This document shows, one piece after another, positions 32,701-43,024 of a stretch of 64,000 bases of DNA; the stretch's first letter is position 1, and the number at the start of each line of letters is the position of its first letter. Under the pieces are notes generated by a model. It was not told where the DNA came from and searched no databases. It worked only from the letters and a program-made list of their open reading frames with translations. A program made the translations under genes and the position numbers. Origin of the DNA: Desulfofustis glycolicus DSM 9705 (GTDB lineage Bacteria > Desulfobacterota > Desulfobulbia > Desulfobulbales > Desulfocapsaceae); contig NZ_FQXS01000001.1 of NCBI RefSeq assembly GCF_900130015.1, positions 1-64,000 on the forward strand. The letters run 5' to 3'.

Positions 32701-33006
32701 ATGACGGAAAATGTACATAAGTGCTCAATGATCAGCGAAGACGTCTACGATCGGTATCTCGAGGCCTTGCTGCGCGGCGACAGCTGCACCTGCCTGAAGA
32801 TAATCGACGGACTGCTCGACGAGCAGGTTCGGCCGATTGTCATGTATGTCGATCTGCTGCAACGATCGCTCTACCGGATCGGCGAGTTATGGGAACACAA
32901 CCGGGTCTCCGTGGCCACCGAACATCTCGCCACCACCATCACCGAACGAACCCTGGCGGCAATCTATCCGACTCTATCATGGCCCGAAAACGGGGCATCT
33001 CGCTGA
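32701..33006 (+). pseudogene. B12-binding cap domain, truncated by a deletion
   Basis: About 101 residues read as the helical B12-binding-2 cap (YDRYLEALLRGDSCTCLKIIDGLL, then LWEHNRVSVATEHLATTITERTL). This cap normally precedes the cobalamin Rossmann domain with its DxHxxG motif. Here the frame runs out nine codons later (SWPENGASR), and kinase sequence follows in another frame. The Rossmann part is missing, so an internal deletion near 32980-33000 is the simplest reading. Start choice: ATG 32701 or 32728; neither has a strong ribosome site. Confidence 0.65.
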
Positions 33007-33404
33007 TCGTTCAGCAACCGCCGGCACCGATCATCGCCGAGATCGATCACTACAAGATCGAACAGGTCTGCAACAACCTGGTCGCCAACGCCATCGAACA
33101 CGCCCCGGATCACTCCGAGGTGCGCATCAGACTGGCGCAGGTCGGCACCAACTGGCAGGTATCCGTAACGGATTGCGGCCCCGGACTCGACAGCGACGAG
33201 GCCGCCGCGCTTTTCCTTCCCTTCAGCCGGGGGAAAGCCGGCAAAACGGCAACATCCCGCTCCACCGGGCTGGGCCTGGCCATCTCGAAAAAAAACGTCA
33301 CCGCCCACGGCGGCACCATCCGGGTCGACAGCCGACCGGGACATGGTGCGTGTTTCAGTTTTTCCATTCCGACCCACCAAGACCATCAGGAGAAACAATC
33401 ATGA
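32982..33404 (+). pseudogene. Histidine kinase remnant: HATPase domain only
   Basis: The segment encodes the end of a sensor kinase. It has the strand ISLIVQQ, N box YKIEQVCNNLVANAIEHA, G1 DCGPGLD, F box LFLPFSRG, G2 STGLGLAISKK, and closing GTIRVDSRPG. The sensory and phosphoacceptor parts are missing, and it has no start of its own. It joins the B12-cap fragment out of frame. Its stop overlaps the start of the next gene (ATGA), showing the original operon order. Confidence 0.7.
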
Positions 33405-33883
33405 ACCGCGAGGAACTGATCGCCGACGCCGCGCAACTCAAACAACCGTCTGCGGAGGCGACCGCCGCCTTTTCGGAAAAGCGGGAAGTGCTGGCAGCCG
33501 CGGTCAATCGCACCATGGCTCAACGCCCCGATCTGGAAAAACTGGTGGGTCCTGCCGGCCGGTTGATGAGCGAGGACAACAATCGCAACTTTTCGCTGTT
33601 CATGGAATCTCTGTGGCAGGGCTACCGTCCCAAAATCCTGGTCGACACCGTGCTCTGGGTCTTCAGGACCTATCGTTCCCACGGCTTCGCACCGATCTAT
33701 TGGCCAGCGAACCTGGACACCTGGCGGGAACACCTTCGTGCCGAGCTATCGGCACCGGTCTTTAGCGAAATCGGCCCGTTCTACAGTTGGCTGATTACCC
33801 ATATCCCCTTTTTCACGGCCTTGACTGATATCGATCCGATCGACACGTCAATGCCTGTATCGCAAAACTTTCATGGAACCTGA
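33401..33883 (+). CDS. Conserved-looking hypothetical protein
   Basis: The 160-residue product starts at the ATG at 33401 with CAGGAGA upstream. It is soluble and helical, with a distinct aromatic-rich centre (LFMESLWQGYRPKILVDTVLW, then YRSHGFAPIYWPANLDTWREHL). I do not recognise the family. It sits between a kinase remnant and a broken response regulator, so it may be a sensory globin-like or adaptor partner of that system. It appears intact. Confidence 0.55.
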   Translation: MNREELIADAAQLKQPSAEATAAFSEKREVLAAAVNRTMAQRPDLEKLVGPAGRLMSEDNNRNFSLFMESLWQGYRPKILVDTVLWVFRTYRSHGFAPIYWPANLDTWREHLRAELSAPVFSEIGPFYSWLITHIPFFTALTDIDPIDTSMPVSQNFHGT

Positions 33884-33887
33884 GACG

Positions 33888-34503
33888 ATGCCTGCCGATC
33901 TTACCATCTTGTCGTCGATGACACACCGGACCTTTTGTGGGCGACCACCCGCGTGCTCCGCTCGGTCGGGGCCACGGTCCACGAAGCCGTCGACGGCCAA
34001 AGCTGCCTGACGACTGTTCGCCAACACCTTCCCGACCTGGTACTGCTCGACGTTGAGCTCCCGGATCTACTCGGCTATGAAATCTGTCGGCGGATCAAAA
34101 ACGACGAATCGCTCAAGGCCGTCTACGTGGTCATGCTGTCGAGCTCAATGACCACCTCGGACGATCAGTCGGAAGGCCTGGAAAGCGGCGCCGACGGCTA
34201 TATTACGCGGCCGTTGCCTAACCGGGAACTGCTCGCCCGCGTCGAGTCGGTCGCGCGGATCATCCGGGCCGAACGGGAGCGCGACCGGCTGATCAGCAAA
34301 CTGCAGCAAGCATGGAGACCATCAAGACCCTGAGCGGCATGCTTCCCATTTGCGCCAGCTGCAAAAAGATCCGCAACGACACCGGCTCCTGGGAGGAGGT
34401 GGAATCCTACGTCAAACGCCACTCCGACGCCGAATTCACCCACGGCATCTGCCCTAACTGCGCCAGGAAACTCTACGGCGATCTGTATGATGAGGAAGAG
34501 TGA
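33888..34503 (+). pseudogene. Response regulator with two single-base frameshifts
   Basis: Reading across frames gives one gene. MPADLTIL is followed in the next frame by VVDD...LLWATTRVLRSVGA, then LLDVELPDLLGYE (phospho-Asp), MLSSSMT and ITRPLPNREL. After KLQQA the frame shifts again to METIKTLSGMLPICASCKKI ... HGICPNCARKLY. The C-terminal CASCKKIR/ICPNC segment is common after receivers in these bacteria. One base is missing near 33911 and another near 34311. Both are needed for one protein, so it is a decayed gene unless sequence errors are involved. Confidence 0.75.
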
Positions 34504-34627
34504 AGCGCTCCCCATTGAGACTCAGGTAGATAACACGGTCCGCTCAAGACAGGCACGAAGCAGTCAAAACCGACTCGGCAGATGTATCCATGATTATCCC
34601 GTTAATCGCCGTGTCTTTCGTGTGGGG

Positions 34628-35311
34628 TCAACCGCCCAGAGAGGTCGGCTCGCCGACCGGCTCGGACCCAGGCGACTCAGGCAGGGCGGCGGCAAGTGCA
34701 GAGCGGATCAGCACCGTCATGTCTTTTTTGAGCAGCGGCTTGAAAATCAGGCCGTGCAGCCCTGCTTTCTTGACCTTTTCCTCATTGATGGCAGCACTAT
34801 AACCGGTACAGAGGATAATCGGCAATTCAGGTTTACGGGCCAGCAACTTGCCGGCCAGTTCCAGACCGGTCATGCCGGGCATGGTCTGATCGGTGATAAC
34901 CAGGTCGAAGCGCAGCGGATCAGCGCAAAAAAAATCATAGGCGCGCTGTCCGTCCGTCACCGAAGTCACGGTATAGCCATAACGCTCGAGCATCTTGGCG
35001 GACATCTCCAGGAGCAGCCGCTCATCATCGACAAAGAGAATCCGCTCCGTTCTGCCCGGCAAGGATTCGCTGTCCTGCGCCGGTATGAAACTCTGTTGCC
35101 GGGAGCAGGACCAGAAGACATGGAAGGTGGTGCCCTGATCCACTTCGCTGTCCACGGTCAGAACACCGCCGTATTCAGCGACAATACCGTAGACGATCGA
35201 CAGGCCCATGCCGGTCCCTTTTTCCTTGTCCTTGGTGGTAAAGATCGGATCGAAAATCTTCAAGTCATCCAGAAGAGCTGCCTGCGGTGTCACGCATGCC
35301 GGCAGCGGCAC
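34628..35311 (-). pseudogene. Hybrid histidine kinase remnant: HATPase end plus receiver
   Basis: The 227-residue frame begins mid-domain (KIFDPIFTTKDKEKGTGMGLSIVYGIV, the end of a HATPase). A complete receiver follows: ILFVDDERLLLEM, LVITDQTMPGMTGLEL with the phospho-Asp, LCTGYSA and IFKPLLKKDM. Everything before the F box is missing, and the first 18 codons do not look like kinase sequence. It is convergent with the broken regulator at 33888-34503. The pair marks a zone of decayed two-component genes. Confidence 0.7.
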
Positions 35312-35949
35312 CGGCCGAGTTGACCGACGCTTTCAATGCGATATCCATCACGCTTCGCCAGGAGCGTGATCGGCTTGAAACATGCGGTGGCAAACATACC
35401 TCCCATTGTCGCAACGAGCTGCGCCCTGCACGTTTGCCTGTATCCCCGTGGCTTTCATCTGGGCTTCTCGCTTTTTCGCCGCGGAAAACCCAACCGCCGG
35501 TAACGATCTAGACCTGGACAATCATGCCTTGGGAGGTAAAATGACCACTCGCCTGCCGCCATATCTCTCTCATATTTCTTGGCATCATTCCGCTAAAACT
35601 CTCCACAACGAAAAGACAAACCGTTCACCGACAGTCTCCTCAAGCAGCTGGCATAGCTCCTCCTTTAACGGTACCTGAATCTTGCGAGGATCGGCAGGAC
35701 GCCAATGTCCTGCGCTTCTTATTTTCTCTCATTAGAAAGTGAGCTTACATCAAGTACCGCTCAACATAGACATGGAATTACAACTTTTCCAAAAAATTGA
35801 GTTTTTATGATGTTTAAGATAATATTCAGGTAGCCCGTCCGACAATCTGCTGTTGGCAGTGAGAAGTTTAGCTTTGGTGCTGGCTAAGTCAAAAATATTT
35901 TAAATTTTCCACGGTGCAGCAATAACCCTCCTCGGCAAGGTGACGCACT
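35312..35949. other. 638-base region without a gene upstream of the MCP
   Basis: No reading frame is convincing. It may include further eroded kinase sequence near 35312-35400. A hairpin GCAGGAC-GCCAAT-GTCCTGC lies near 35693-35715. The right part (35730-35949) is AT-rich and should hold the MCP promoter. No sigma-28 or sigma-54 consensus was found. Confidence 0.4.
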
Positions 35950-38001
35950 ATGAAAAACATCAATCTCGGCGTGAAATTGCTCGGCGGTTTTCTGCTCACC
36001 GCCCTGATCATCCTCGTGGTAGGCATCCTTTCCATCGTTCAGCAGGACAAGCTTGACCATGAAACTGAGCAGCTTGGCACGGAACAGCTGCCGGCGGTCG
36101 AGAATATTCTCACCGTCAAAAGCCAGACGGCCACCATCGCCGCTTCGATGCGTACCCTGCTCACCCCCTATGCCTCGAAAGAGCAGCTCGAGCTTTCCCA
36201 CCAGCACCTGCTCGAGGCACGAAAGATCTATGCCGCGGCCAGGGATGAGTTCGCCGCCCTGCCGATCATGGGTGAGGTCAAGGCGGAATGGCAGGAGTTT
36301 TCCACCTCTATCAGCCAATGGGTCGGGGTCAACAACCAAGCGGCCGACATCTCCAAACAGCTGATTGCCATGGATATGACCAACCCCGACCAGATGAAGC
36401 TGCATATGTCCTCGTTTGAGCTGGCCCACAATGAGTTGCTTGTCAACACCGGGCAGCTAATGCTTCTCAACAGAGACTTTGACGGGGGCACCGATCATAC
36501 GGCCTGCACTCTCGGTCGGTGGATTGCCAATATGGACACCACCAATCCGGAGATTATCGCCCTGGTAGAGCAAATAAAACCGGTTCATGCCGAACTGCAC
36601 AATACTGTCGCTGAAATCAAAGAACTGGCCGGTCGCGATGACCATTACCAGGCCAAGGATCTCTACGAGAATAAGCTCCTTCCCGCCTCGCGGCAGGTTT
36701 TTGATTACATGCGCCAAATGTCGGAAGTAGCTGATGACGCGGCGGAAAAATTTGCCACCATGAGCACCCTGCTCCTCGAAAAAGGGGCGGCCCACCAGGC
36801 GAAAACCTTTGCCGCCATCGACCAGATGGTGCAGATCGCTGACAATGCCGCCCGTCAGACAGTTGAAGGTGCCCATGGTATTGCCTCCACCGGCCGTATG
36901 ATCACCATAATCTGCTTGGTCGTCGGGGTGGTTTTGGCAATTTTCTCTGGTTTCCTGCTCACCCGGGGGATCACCGGTCCGGTGCAGAAAGTCATGCATT
37001 TTGTCGAGGTTCTGGCCGGTGGTGATTTCACCTCCAAGCTGGAGATCGACCAGGAAGACGAGATCGGCAAAATGGCCAAGGCACTCGGCAAGACGGTGGA
37101 TGAACTCGGGGCGATGATCAAGCAGGTCGTTGCCGGCGTCAACACCCTCTCCTCGTCGTCCACTGAGCTCTCCGCCGTTTCCTCCCAGTTGTCGTCCAAT
37201 GCCGAGAACGCCTCGGCCCGTTCGACCGGCGTCGCCTCGGCGGCCGAGGAAATGACCACCAACATGAGTTCGGTATCGGCAGCGATGGAACAATCGGCCA
37301 GCAACGTCGGCATGGTCGCCACCGCCACCGAGGAGATGTCCTCCACCGTCGGCGAGATCGCCCGGAACGCCGCCAAGGCTAAGGACATCTCGGAGCAGGC
37401 TGTCGACCAGTCGCAGAAGACCTCGGTGAAGATGAACGAACTCGGCCAGGCGGCCAACAAGATCGGCACCGTCACTGAGGCGATCACCGAAATCTCCGAG
37501 CAGACCAACCTGCTCGCCTTAAACGCCACCATCGAAGCGGCCCGAGCCGGCGAGGCCGGCAAAGGGTTTGCCGTCGTGGCCAACGAAATCAAGGAACTGG
37601 CCAAGCAGACCGCCGACGCCACCATTGACATCAAGAACCAGATCGAGGAAATGCAGCACACCACCGACGGGACGATCACCGATATCAAGAATATCACCGA
37701 GGTCATCAACGAGATCAACGAGATCATCACCACCATCGCCACCGCCGTCGAGCAGCAGTCGGCCGCCACCTCGGAAATCTCGGAAAACGTCGCCCAGGCC
37801 GCGGCCGGTATCGCCGAGGTCAACGAGAACGTCGCCCAAAGCTCCATCGCCATTGGCGATATTACCAGGGATATCGGTGAGATCAGCTCAACTTCCGAGG
37901 AGGTCAACCAGGGCAGTCACAACGTCAAGGAAAGCGCTATCGAACTCTCCCGGCTGGCCGAACAACTCGACGGTCTGGTACGCCGCTTCAAGGTTGCCTG
38001 A
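35950..38001 (+). CDS. Methyl-accepting chemotaxis protein with CZB-like zinc domain
   Basis: The 683-residue protein has TM1 (10-32), a helical periplasmic region and a second TM (about 317-340). HAMP and a full signalling domain follow ([31 protein letters not shown] tip). Around residues 165-200 the motif [10 protein letters not shown] fits the CZB zinc-binding consensus (HxxxCxLGxW). Its further His residues in PVHAELH and the earlier ELAHNELL complete the set. CZB domains sense zinc or oxidants such as hypochlorite, but are mostly cytoplasmic. Here the segment precedes TM2, which would place it outside. CheA-like and CheW genes follow. Confidence 0.9.
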   Translation: MKNINLGVKLLGGFLLTALIILVVGILSIVQQDKLDHETEQLGTEQLPAVENILTVKSQTATIAASMRTLLTPYASKEQLELSHQHLLEARKIYAAARDEFAALPIMGEVKAEWQEFSTSISQWVGVNNQAADISKQLIAMDMTNPDQMKLHMSSFELAHNELLVNTGQLMLLNRDFDGGTDHTACTLGRWIANMDTTNPEIIALVEQIKPVHAELHNTVAEIKELAGRDDHYQAKDLYENKLLPASRQVFDYMRQMSEVADDAAEKFATMSTLLLEKGAAHQAKTFAAIDQMVQIADNAARQTVEGAHGIASTGRMITIICLVVGVVLAIFSGFLLTRGITGPVQKVMHFVEVLAGGDFTSKLEIDQEDEIGKMAKALGKTVDELGAMIKQVVAGVNTLSSSSTELSAVSSQLSSNAENASARSTGVASAAEEMTTNMSSVSAAMEQSASNVGMVATATEEMSSTVGEIARNAAKAKDISEQAVDQSQKTSVKMNELGQAANKIGTVTEAITEISEQTNLLALNATIEAARAGEAGKGFAVVANEIKELAKQTADATIDIKNQIEEMQHTTDGTITDIKNITEVINEINEIITTIATAVEQQSAATSEISENVAQAAAGIAEVNENVAQSSIAIGDITRDIGEISSTSEEVNQGSHNVKESAIELSRLAEQLDGLVRRFKVA

Positions 38002-38117
38002 GCCGATCACACTGCCAGGATAACAGAGATAAGCAACGTCAAATGATGACGATGGGGGAGCCCCCCGCTCCCCCATCACTAGACAATGCACACCGGGCTG
38101 AACGCCGCGGAGACCCT

Positions 38118-40070
38118 ATGATGAGCGACCAGAAATTCCAAGAACCCTTCGATCCGGCCAGAGAAGAATTGATCGACACTTCGGCCGTATTTTCCGGTGA
38201 GGAGTCGACCGGGGAAAAACCAACCGATGAAGAAAGCGGCGTCGACTCGGCCGGTCGGCAGACCTCGATCCGGGTCCATGTCAGCCTGCTCGACTCGCTG
38301 ATGACGCTCGCCGGCGAACTGGTACTCAGCCGCAATCAATTGCTGCAGACGATCAGTTCTGGCGGCCTGAAAAGCGCCGAGGCGGTGGGTCAGCGCATCG
38401 ACCTGATCACCTCCGAACTCCAGGAAGCGATCATGCTCACCCGGATGCAGCCGATCGGCAACGTCTTCGGGAAATTCCCCCGCATCGTCCGCGATCTCGC
38501 CGCACAGCTCGGCAAGCAGATCGATCTGTCGATTTTCGGCAAGGAGGTCGAACTGGACAAGACCATCATCGAGGCGATCGGCGATCCGCTCACCCATCTG
38601 GTGCGTAACGCCGTCGATCACGGCATCGAACCACCGGAGCTACGCCGGCAGCGAGAAAAACCGGAGGTCGGCAGCGTGGTGTTGCGCGCCTTCCATGAGG
38701 CGGGACAGGTGGTGATCGAGATCGAGGACGACGGCGCCGGCCTCGACAGCGAGCAGCTGGCAAGCCTGGCTCTGCGGCAGGGATTGGTCACTGCCGAACA
38801 GGTCCAGTCGATGTCGGACAAGGAGAAGATGAACCTGATCTTCCTGCCCGGCTTTTCCTCGGCCGATACGGTGACCGACGTTTCGGGTCGCGGCGTCGGT
38901 ATGGACGTGGTCAAATCAAATTTTGACAAACTCGGCGGCCAGATCGACATTACCTCGGAAACGGGTAAAGGCACTGCGATTTCCATCAAACTGCCGCTGA
39001 CCCTGGCCATCATACCCTGCCAGGTGATCTTGACCGAAGGGGAGCGTTATGCAATTCCCCAGGTAAACCTGGAAGAACTGTTGCGCATCCCGGCCCACTT
39101 GGTCAAAGAGCGCATCGAAATCGTCGGCAGTGCTGAAGTGGTGCGGCTTCGCGGCAAACTGCTGCCGCTGGTAAGACTGGCCGACGCACTCGGTGTCGAG
39201 CGCACCTATACCGACCCGGACGACGGCAGTGTCAAGATCGATCGCCGCCGGCGGATCGCCGACCGGCGCAGCAAACAATCACCGCTCACCACTGCACCAG
39301 CCGCTCCCGAGCAAGATGCAGATCAGCATGCACCACCGGTGCGACGCGAGTCGCCGGACAGGCGAATCGCCACGGACAGCGCCCTCAATATCGTCGTGGT
39401 CTCGGCCGGCCCGATCACCTACGGGCTGATCGTCGATCGACTGGAAGACTCCGAGGAAATCGTCATCAAACCGCTCGGCCGGCACCTGCAGCAGTGCCAA
39501 GGGTATGCCGGGGCAACCATCATGGGTGACGGGCGGATCGCATTGATCCTCGATGTGGCCAACCTGGCGACCATGGCCCACCTCAGCTCGGTCGATGGCA
39601 GCGACCGGGCGACCGAGGTTCAACAGGAGACCGAAAGCCAAATTGCCACTGCCGAAGACAGCCGGTCGGTACTGATCTTTCGCAACTCGGAAACGGAGCA
39701 ATTCGGCATCCCGCTCGACCAGGTGGAGCGAATCGAAAAAATCAAGCGCAACGATATCGAGTATCTTGGCGCCAAACGGGTCATGCAGTACCGGGACGGC
39801 AGCCTGCATCTGATCTGCGTTGACGATATCGCCCAGGTACAGCCGCTGGCCGAGCGGGATGACCTGCTCGTCATCGTCTTTTCGTTCGGGACGCACAGTA
39901 TCGGCCTACTGGCCTGCGGCCCGATCGACACCCGTGATATTGCCGCCCGCGCCGACGAGGAGACCTTGCGGCAACCGGGCATCGCCGGTTCGACAATCAT
40001 CGGCGGCCAGACCACCCTGCTCGTCGATATCAACGAAATGGTCGGCCAGCTCTATCCCGAATGGTTCTGA
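38118..40070 (+). CDS. CheA-like kinase core without an Hpt domain, with two CheW domains
   Basis: The protein has 650 residues from the ATG at 38118 (GGAG upstream). It starts with about 50 acidic residues and goes straight into the dimerisation helices (SIRVHVSLLDSLMTLAGELVLSRNQLL). The catalytic domain follows (LTHLVRNAVDHGIE, DDGAGLD, SGRGVGMDVV) and then a CheW-like P5 with a long insert of arginine/proline-rich sequence (about 395-445). A second CheW domain lies at about 525-645. P1, with the His that receives phosphate, and P2 are absent, and no upstream frame encodes them. The His partner must be another protein, or the kinase works otherwise. Confidence 0.88.
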   Translation: MMSDQKFQEPFDPAREELIDTSAVFSGEESTGEKPTDEESGVDSAGRQTSIRVHVSLLDSLMTLAGELVLSRNQLLQTISSGGLKSAEAVGQRIDLITSELQEAIMLTRMQPIGNVFGKFPRIVRDLAAQLGKQIDLSIFGKEVELDKTIIEAIGDPLTHLVRNAVDHGIEPPELRRQREKPEVGSVVLRAFHEAGQVVIEIEDDGAGLDSEQLASLALRQGLVTAEQVQSMSDKEKMNLIFLPGFSSADTVTDVSGRGVGMDVVKSNFDKLGGQIDITSETGKGTAISIKLPLTLAIIPCQVILTEGERYAIPQVNLEELLRIPAHLVKERIEIVGSAEVVRLRGKLLPLVRLADALGVERTYTDPDDGSVKIDRRRRIADRRSKQSPLTTAPAAPEQDADQHAPPVRRESPDRRIATDSALNIVVVSAGPITYGLIVDRLEDSEEIVIKPLGRHLQQCQGYAGATIMGDGRIALILDVANLATMAHLSSVDGSDRATEVQQETESQIATAEDSRSVLIFRNSETEQFGIPLDQVERIEKIKRNDIEYLGAKRVMQYRDGSLHLICVDDIAQVQPLAERDDLLVIVFSFGTHSIGLLACGPIDTRDIAARADEETLRQPGIAGSTIIGGQTTLLVDINEMVGQLYPEWF

Positions 40071-40145
40071 AGAGGAACAGAATAGCGCCTCAGCGCCTCG
40101 GCTAAACCAGAGCAAACGAACCCCTGCCGCCACGGAGGATATACC

Positions 40146-40601
40146 ATGGCCACAGCATCATCAACCGGTTCCCGACAATCAATCGAGCTTGCCACCTTTG
40201 CCATCGGCGAGGCATTGTGCGGCATGGATATCCTGCAGATCCAGGAGATCAACAAAATCATGCAGCGCACACCGGTACCACAGGCTCCCGACTATGTCCT
40301 CGGGGTACTGAACCTGCGCGGCAAAATCGTCACCATCATTGACCTGGCCAAAAAACTCGGCCTCGGAGAAACCGACTCAACCGACAACGCGCGCAATATC
40401 ATCGTCAACTCCTTTGACGGCAGCGCCGGCTTTCTGGTCAGCCGCATCGGTGACGTGGTCGAGGTCGCGCTGGATAAGCAGGAAAAGCCGCCGGCCAACA
40501 TGCGGGGCATCCAGGGAAAGTACTTTTCCGGGGTTTTCAAAACCGATTCCTTGTTGATCGGCATGCTCGATATCGACAAGGTCCTTCATCCAGACGAATA
40601 G
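40146..40601 (+). CDS. cheW: CheW chemotaxis coupling protein
   Basis: The 151-residue protein is a single CheW domain: LATFAIGEALCGMDILQIQEI, VLGVLNLRGKIVTIIDLAKKLG and VSRIGDVVEV are the conserved strands. It couples MCP arrays to the CheA-like kinase encoded just before. The start at 40146 has GGAGG upstream. It lies two bases before the receiver gene. Confidence 0.93.
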   Translation: MATASSTGSRQSIELATFAIGEALCGMDILQIQEINKIMQRTPVPQAPDYVLGVLNLRGKIVTIIDLAKKLGLGETDSTDNARNIIVNSFDGSAGFLVSRIGDVVEVALDKQEKPPANMRGIQGKYFSGVFKTDSLLIGMLDIDKVLHPDE

Positions 40602-40603
40602 CC

Positions 40604-40999
40604 ATGAAAGAGCCGCCACGGAAGGCACGGGCAAAACGTATCCTGGTCATGGACGATGAAACAACGAATCGCAATCTGGTCTGTGACTTGGTCAGAATGC
40701 GCGGGCACCTCTGCTGCGAAGCGGCCGACGGCCGGGAAGCCACCGAACGGTTCCGGCAGGCCAGACAAAACGGTGCCCCCTTCGATCTGGTGTTCATGGA
40801 TCTATCCATACCAGGTGGCATGGGAGGCGTTCAGGCAGTTCGGGAACTGCTGCAGATCGAGCCAACCGCCCACGTTATCGTGACCAGTGGCTCGGGCGCC
40901 GATCCGATCCTGACCGACTATGCCCATTACGGGTTTTGCGGTGCTCTCAATAAGCCGTTTCGAATCAGCGAACTCCATAACCTGATTGAACATTGTTAA
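40604..40999 (+). CDS. Stand-alone response-regulator receiver
   Basis: The 131-residue protein is one receiver domain. RILVMDDE is the acidic pocket, LVFMDLSIPGGMGG carries the phospho-Asp (about 66), VTSGSG has the conserved Thr/Ser, and LNKPF has the Lys. No output domain is present. It could be a CheY-like output of the chemosensory cluster, though the ETTNRN start and PGGMGG loop are closer to hybrid-kinase receivers. Confidence 0.87.
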   Translation: MKEPPRKARAKRILVMDDETTNRNLVCDLVRMRGHLCCEAADGREATERFRQARQNGAPFDLVFMDLSIPGGMGGVQAVRELLQIEPTAHVIVTSGSGADPILTDYAHYGFCGALNKPFRISELHNLIEHC

Positions 41000-41053
41000 A
41001 ACAGCCGAGACGACACGGACCACCAGAAAGAACATCCCGCAATAAACCCACTC

Positions 41054-42847
41054 ATGCACGAAACGAAAACCATCGAAGCCCTGAGAGCAGGCGATCATCT
41101 CTGCTGTATCTTCGAGTCCGAAGCGGAGCACCGCGCGCTGGTCACTCCGTACATCCGTAGCGGTCTGGAGAGAAACGAACGCGTTCTCTATATCGTCGAT
41201 ACCCGGACCACAGCGCAGATCCGCCGCTATCTCCAGCAAGACGGCATCGATCCGGAGCCATATTGTGCCTCCGGCCAATTGCTGATCTTGCCCGCGGAAG
41301 AGACCTATCTGCTGGGCGGCTCCTTCGATCCGGAGACAATGCTCACCCTGCTCCGGCAGGCAACACGGCAGGCAGTGGAAGACGGCTATGCCGCTCTGCG
41401 CATAACCGGAGAAATGACCTGGATGCTCAGAGGCGCACCGGGCTCGGAGGGGCTGATCGAGTATGAGGCGAAGCTGAATCGGATTATTCCGGGCAGCGCT
41501 GCGCTGGCCATCTGTCAGTATGATCGCCGCCGTTTTTCCCCGGATCTGCTCAACGCGGTTATCGACACCCATCCGTTTGTCGTTATCGGACCCGAGGTGA
41601 TCGAAAATCCCTACTACATCCACCCGGATGTTTACCTATCCGAGCAGCGTCCGGCCCTGAAGCTCGAGAGTCGCCTGGAATCACTTCGGCAGCACCAGCT
41701 CTCCCGAGATCAATTAACGGACGCCTACCGCTATTCTCAAGAGACGTCTCTTCGTCTCGACGCCGCGCTCAAGGCCGCGCGCATCGGCCTGTGGGACTGG
41801 AATCTGACCGACGATACCCTGCACGTGACGCTGGAGTGGGAAGCTGAAAATGGCCGCGGGCTCTGCGAGGAAGTGCTTGATCTCTCCGACTGGCGAGCCC
41901 GTTTACATCCCGAAGATCTGGAACAGGCCAGAATCGTCAAGGACGAAGCAATCGCCGAAGGCAATGGCTCCTACGATCTCGAATATCGTCTGTTGGCTCC
42001 CGAAGGCAGCTATCACTGGTTTTTCGCCCGGGCATCGATCCATCACGACGAGGACGGTCAACCAACCCGAATCATCGGAGCGCACATCGACATCAGTCGG
42101 CACAAGGAAATGGAAGCCCGCTATCGACAGGCACGCAGGCTCGAAGCCCTCGGCCGTCTGGCCGGCGGGGTGGCGCACGAATACAACAATATGCTCGGGG
42201 TTATTATCGGCCAGGCGGAAATGGCGCTGGAAGACGCGAGCCCCGGCAACCCGCTGCGCTATCATCTCGAACAGATCATGACCGCCGCCACGCGGTCGGC
42301 GAACCTGACCGGTGAGATACTCGCGTTCGCCCAGCGGCAAACGGCAGCGAGCGAAACAATCGATCTTAACGATATCATCAACGGTCTGCTGCCGATGATG
42401 CGGCAACTGATCGGTGCGAGCGTCACCCTATCCTGGCGCCCCGGCGCTGCGCTATGGCCGATCGTCATCAACCCGGACCAGATCGGGCTGATTCTCTCCC
42501 ATCTGTGCAGCAATGCCCGGGACGCCCTCGCCGGGGTCGGCTCGGTCGTCATCGAAACCGGCAACGAGGAAATTGACAGGAGCGCCTGCACCCATCGATC
42601 CGACGCGGTTCCCGGCGGCTACGTGGTGCTCTCGATCAACGATAATGGCCCGGGAATGGACCAGAATGTCCTGGAAATCGTCTTCGAGCCTTTTTTCACC
42701 ACAAAGGAAGTCGGCCAGGGACCGGGGCTCGGCCTGCCCACGGTACACGGCATCGTCATGCAGAACGACGGCTTCATCGACGTGATCAGCACTCCCGGTG
42801 AGGGAATGACGTTTCGCCTCTATTTCCCGGCCCATCACCGGGAGTAA
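41054..42847 (+). CDS. MEDS-PAS histidine kinase
   Basis: The 597-residue protein starts with a MEDS domain (GDHLCCIFESEAEHRALVTPYIRSGL, then ERVLYIVD, and RITGEMTWML; about 10-185), named after methanogen/methylotroph sensors such as DcmR. A PAS domain follows (about 235-350), then a phosphoacceptor segment LGRLAGGVAHEYNNMLGVI, where HEYNN replaces the usual HDFNN. The HATPase domain has NARDAL, DNGPGMD and GPGLGLPTVHGIV. It is soluble. It lies next to the chemosensory genes, but no paired regulator except 40604-40999 is near. Confidence 0.87.
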   Translation: MHETKTIEALRAGDHLCCIFESEAEHRALVTPYIRSGLERNERVLYIVDTRTTAQIRRYLQQDGIDPEPYCASGQLLILPAEETYLLGGSFDPETMLTLLRQATRQAVEDGYAALRITGEMTWMLRGAPGSEGLIEYEAKLNRIIPGSAALAICQYDRRRFSPDLLNAVIDTHPFVVIGPEVIENPYYIHPDVYLSEQRPALKLESRLESLRQHQLSRDQLTDAYRYSQETSLRLDAALKAARIGLWDWNLTDDTLHVTLEWEAENGRGLCEEVLDLSDWRARLHPEDLEQARIVKDEAIAEGNGSYDLEYRLLAPEGSYHWFFARASIHHDEDGQPTRIIGAHIDISRHKEMEARYRQARRLEALGRLAGGVAHEYNNMLGVIIGQAEMALEDASPGNPLRYHLEQIMTAATRSANLTGEILAFAQRQTAASETIDLNDIINGLLPMMRQLIGASVTLSWRPGAALWPIVINPDQIGLILSHLCSNARDALAGVGSVVIETGNEEIDRSACTHRSDAVPGGYVVLSINDNGPGMDQNVLEIVFEPFFTTKEVGQGPGLGLPTVHGIVMQNDGFIDVISTPGEGMTFRLYFPAHHRE

Positions 42848-43024
42848 ACCATCAGACGTAAAAGAGATGGCTGTACTGCACAAGCACCGATCACGACAGT
42901 GACAATAATCATTGAAACGATACTGCCGAACGTGGTTATGTAACCTCTGAAATTCTCGGCCCTCCTCAACCTTTCGGCACGCCCCGTTGCCGCGGGACAA
43001 CTCAGAAAACCAGCGGAGACGCCG

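Noticed and set aside
35693-35715. Terminator or small RNA at a GCAGGAC hairpin
   Set aside because: A stem exists but there is no proper T-run and no neighbouring gene that ends there.
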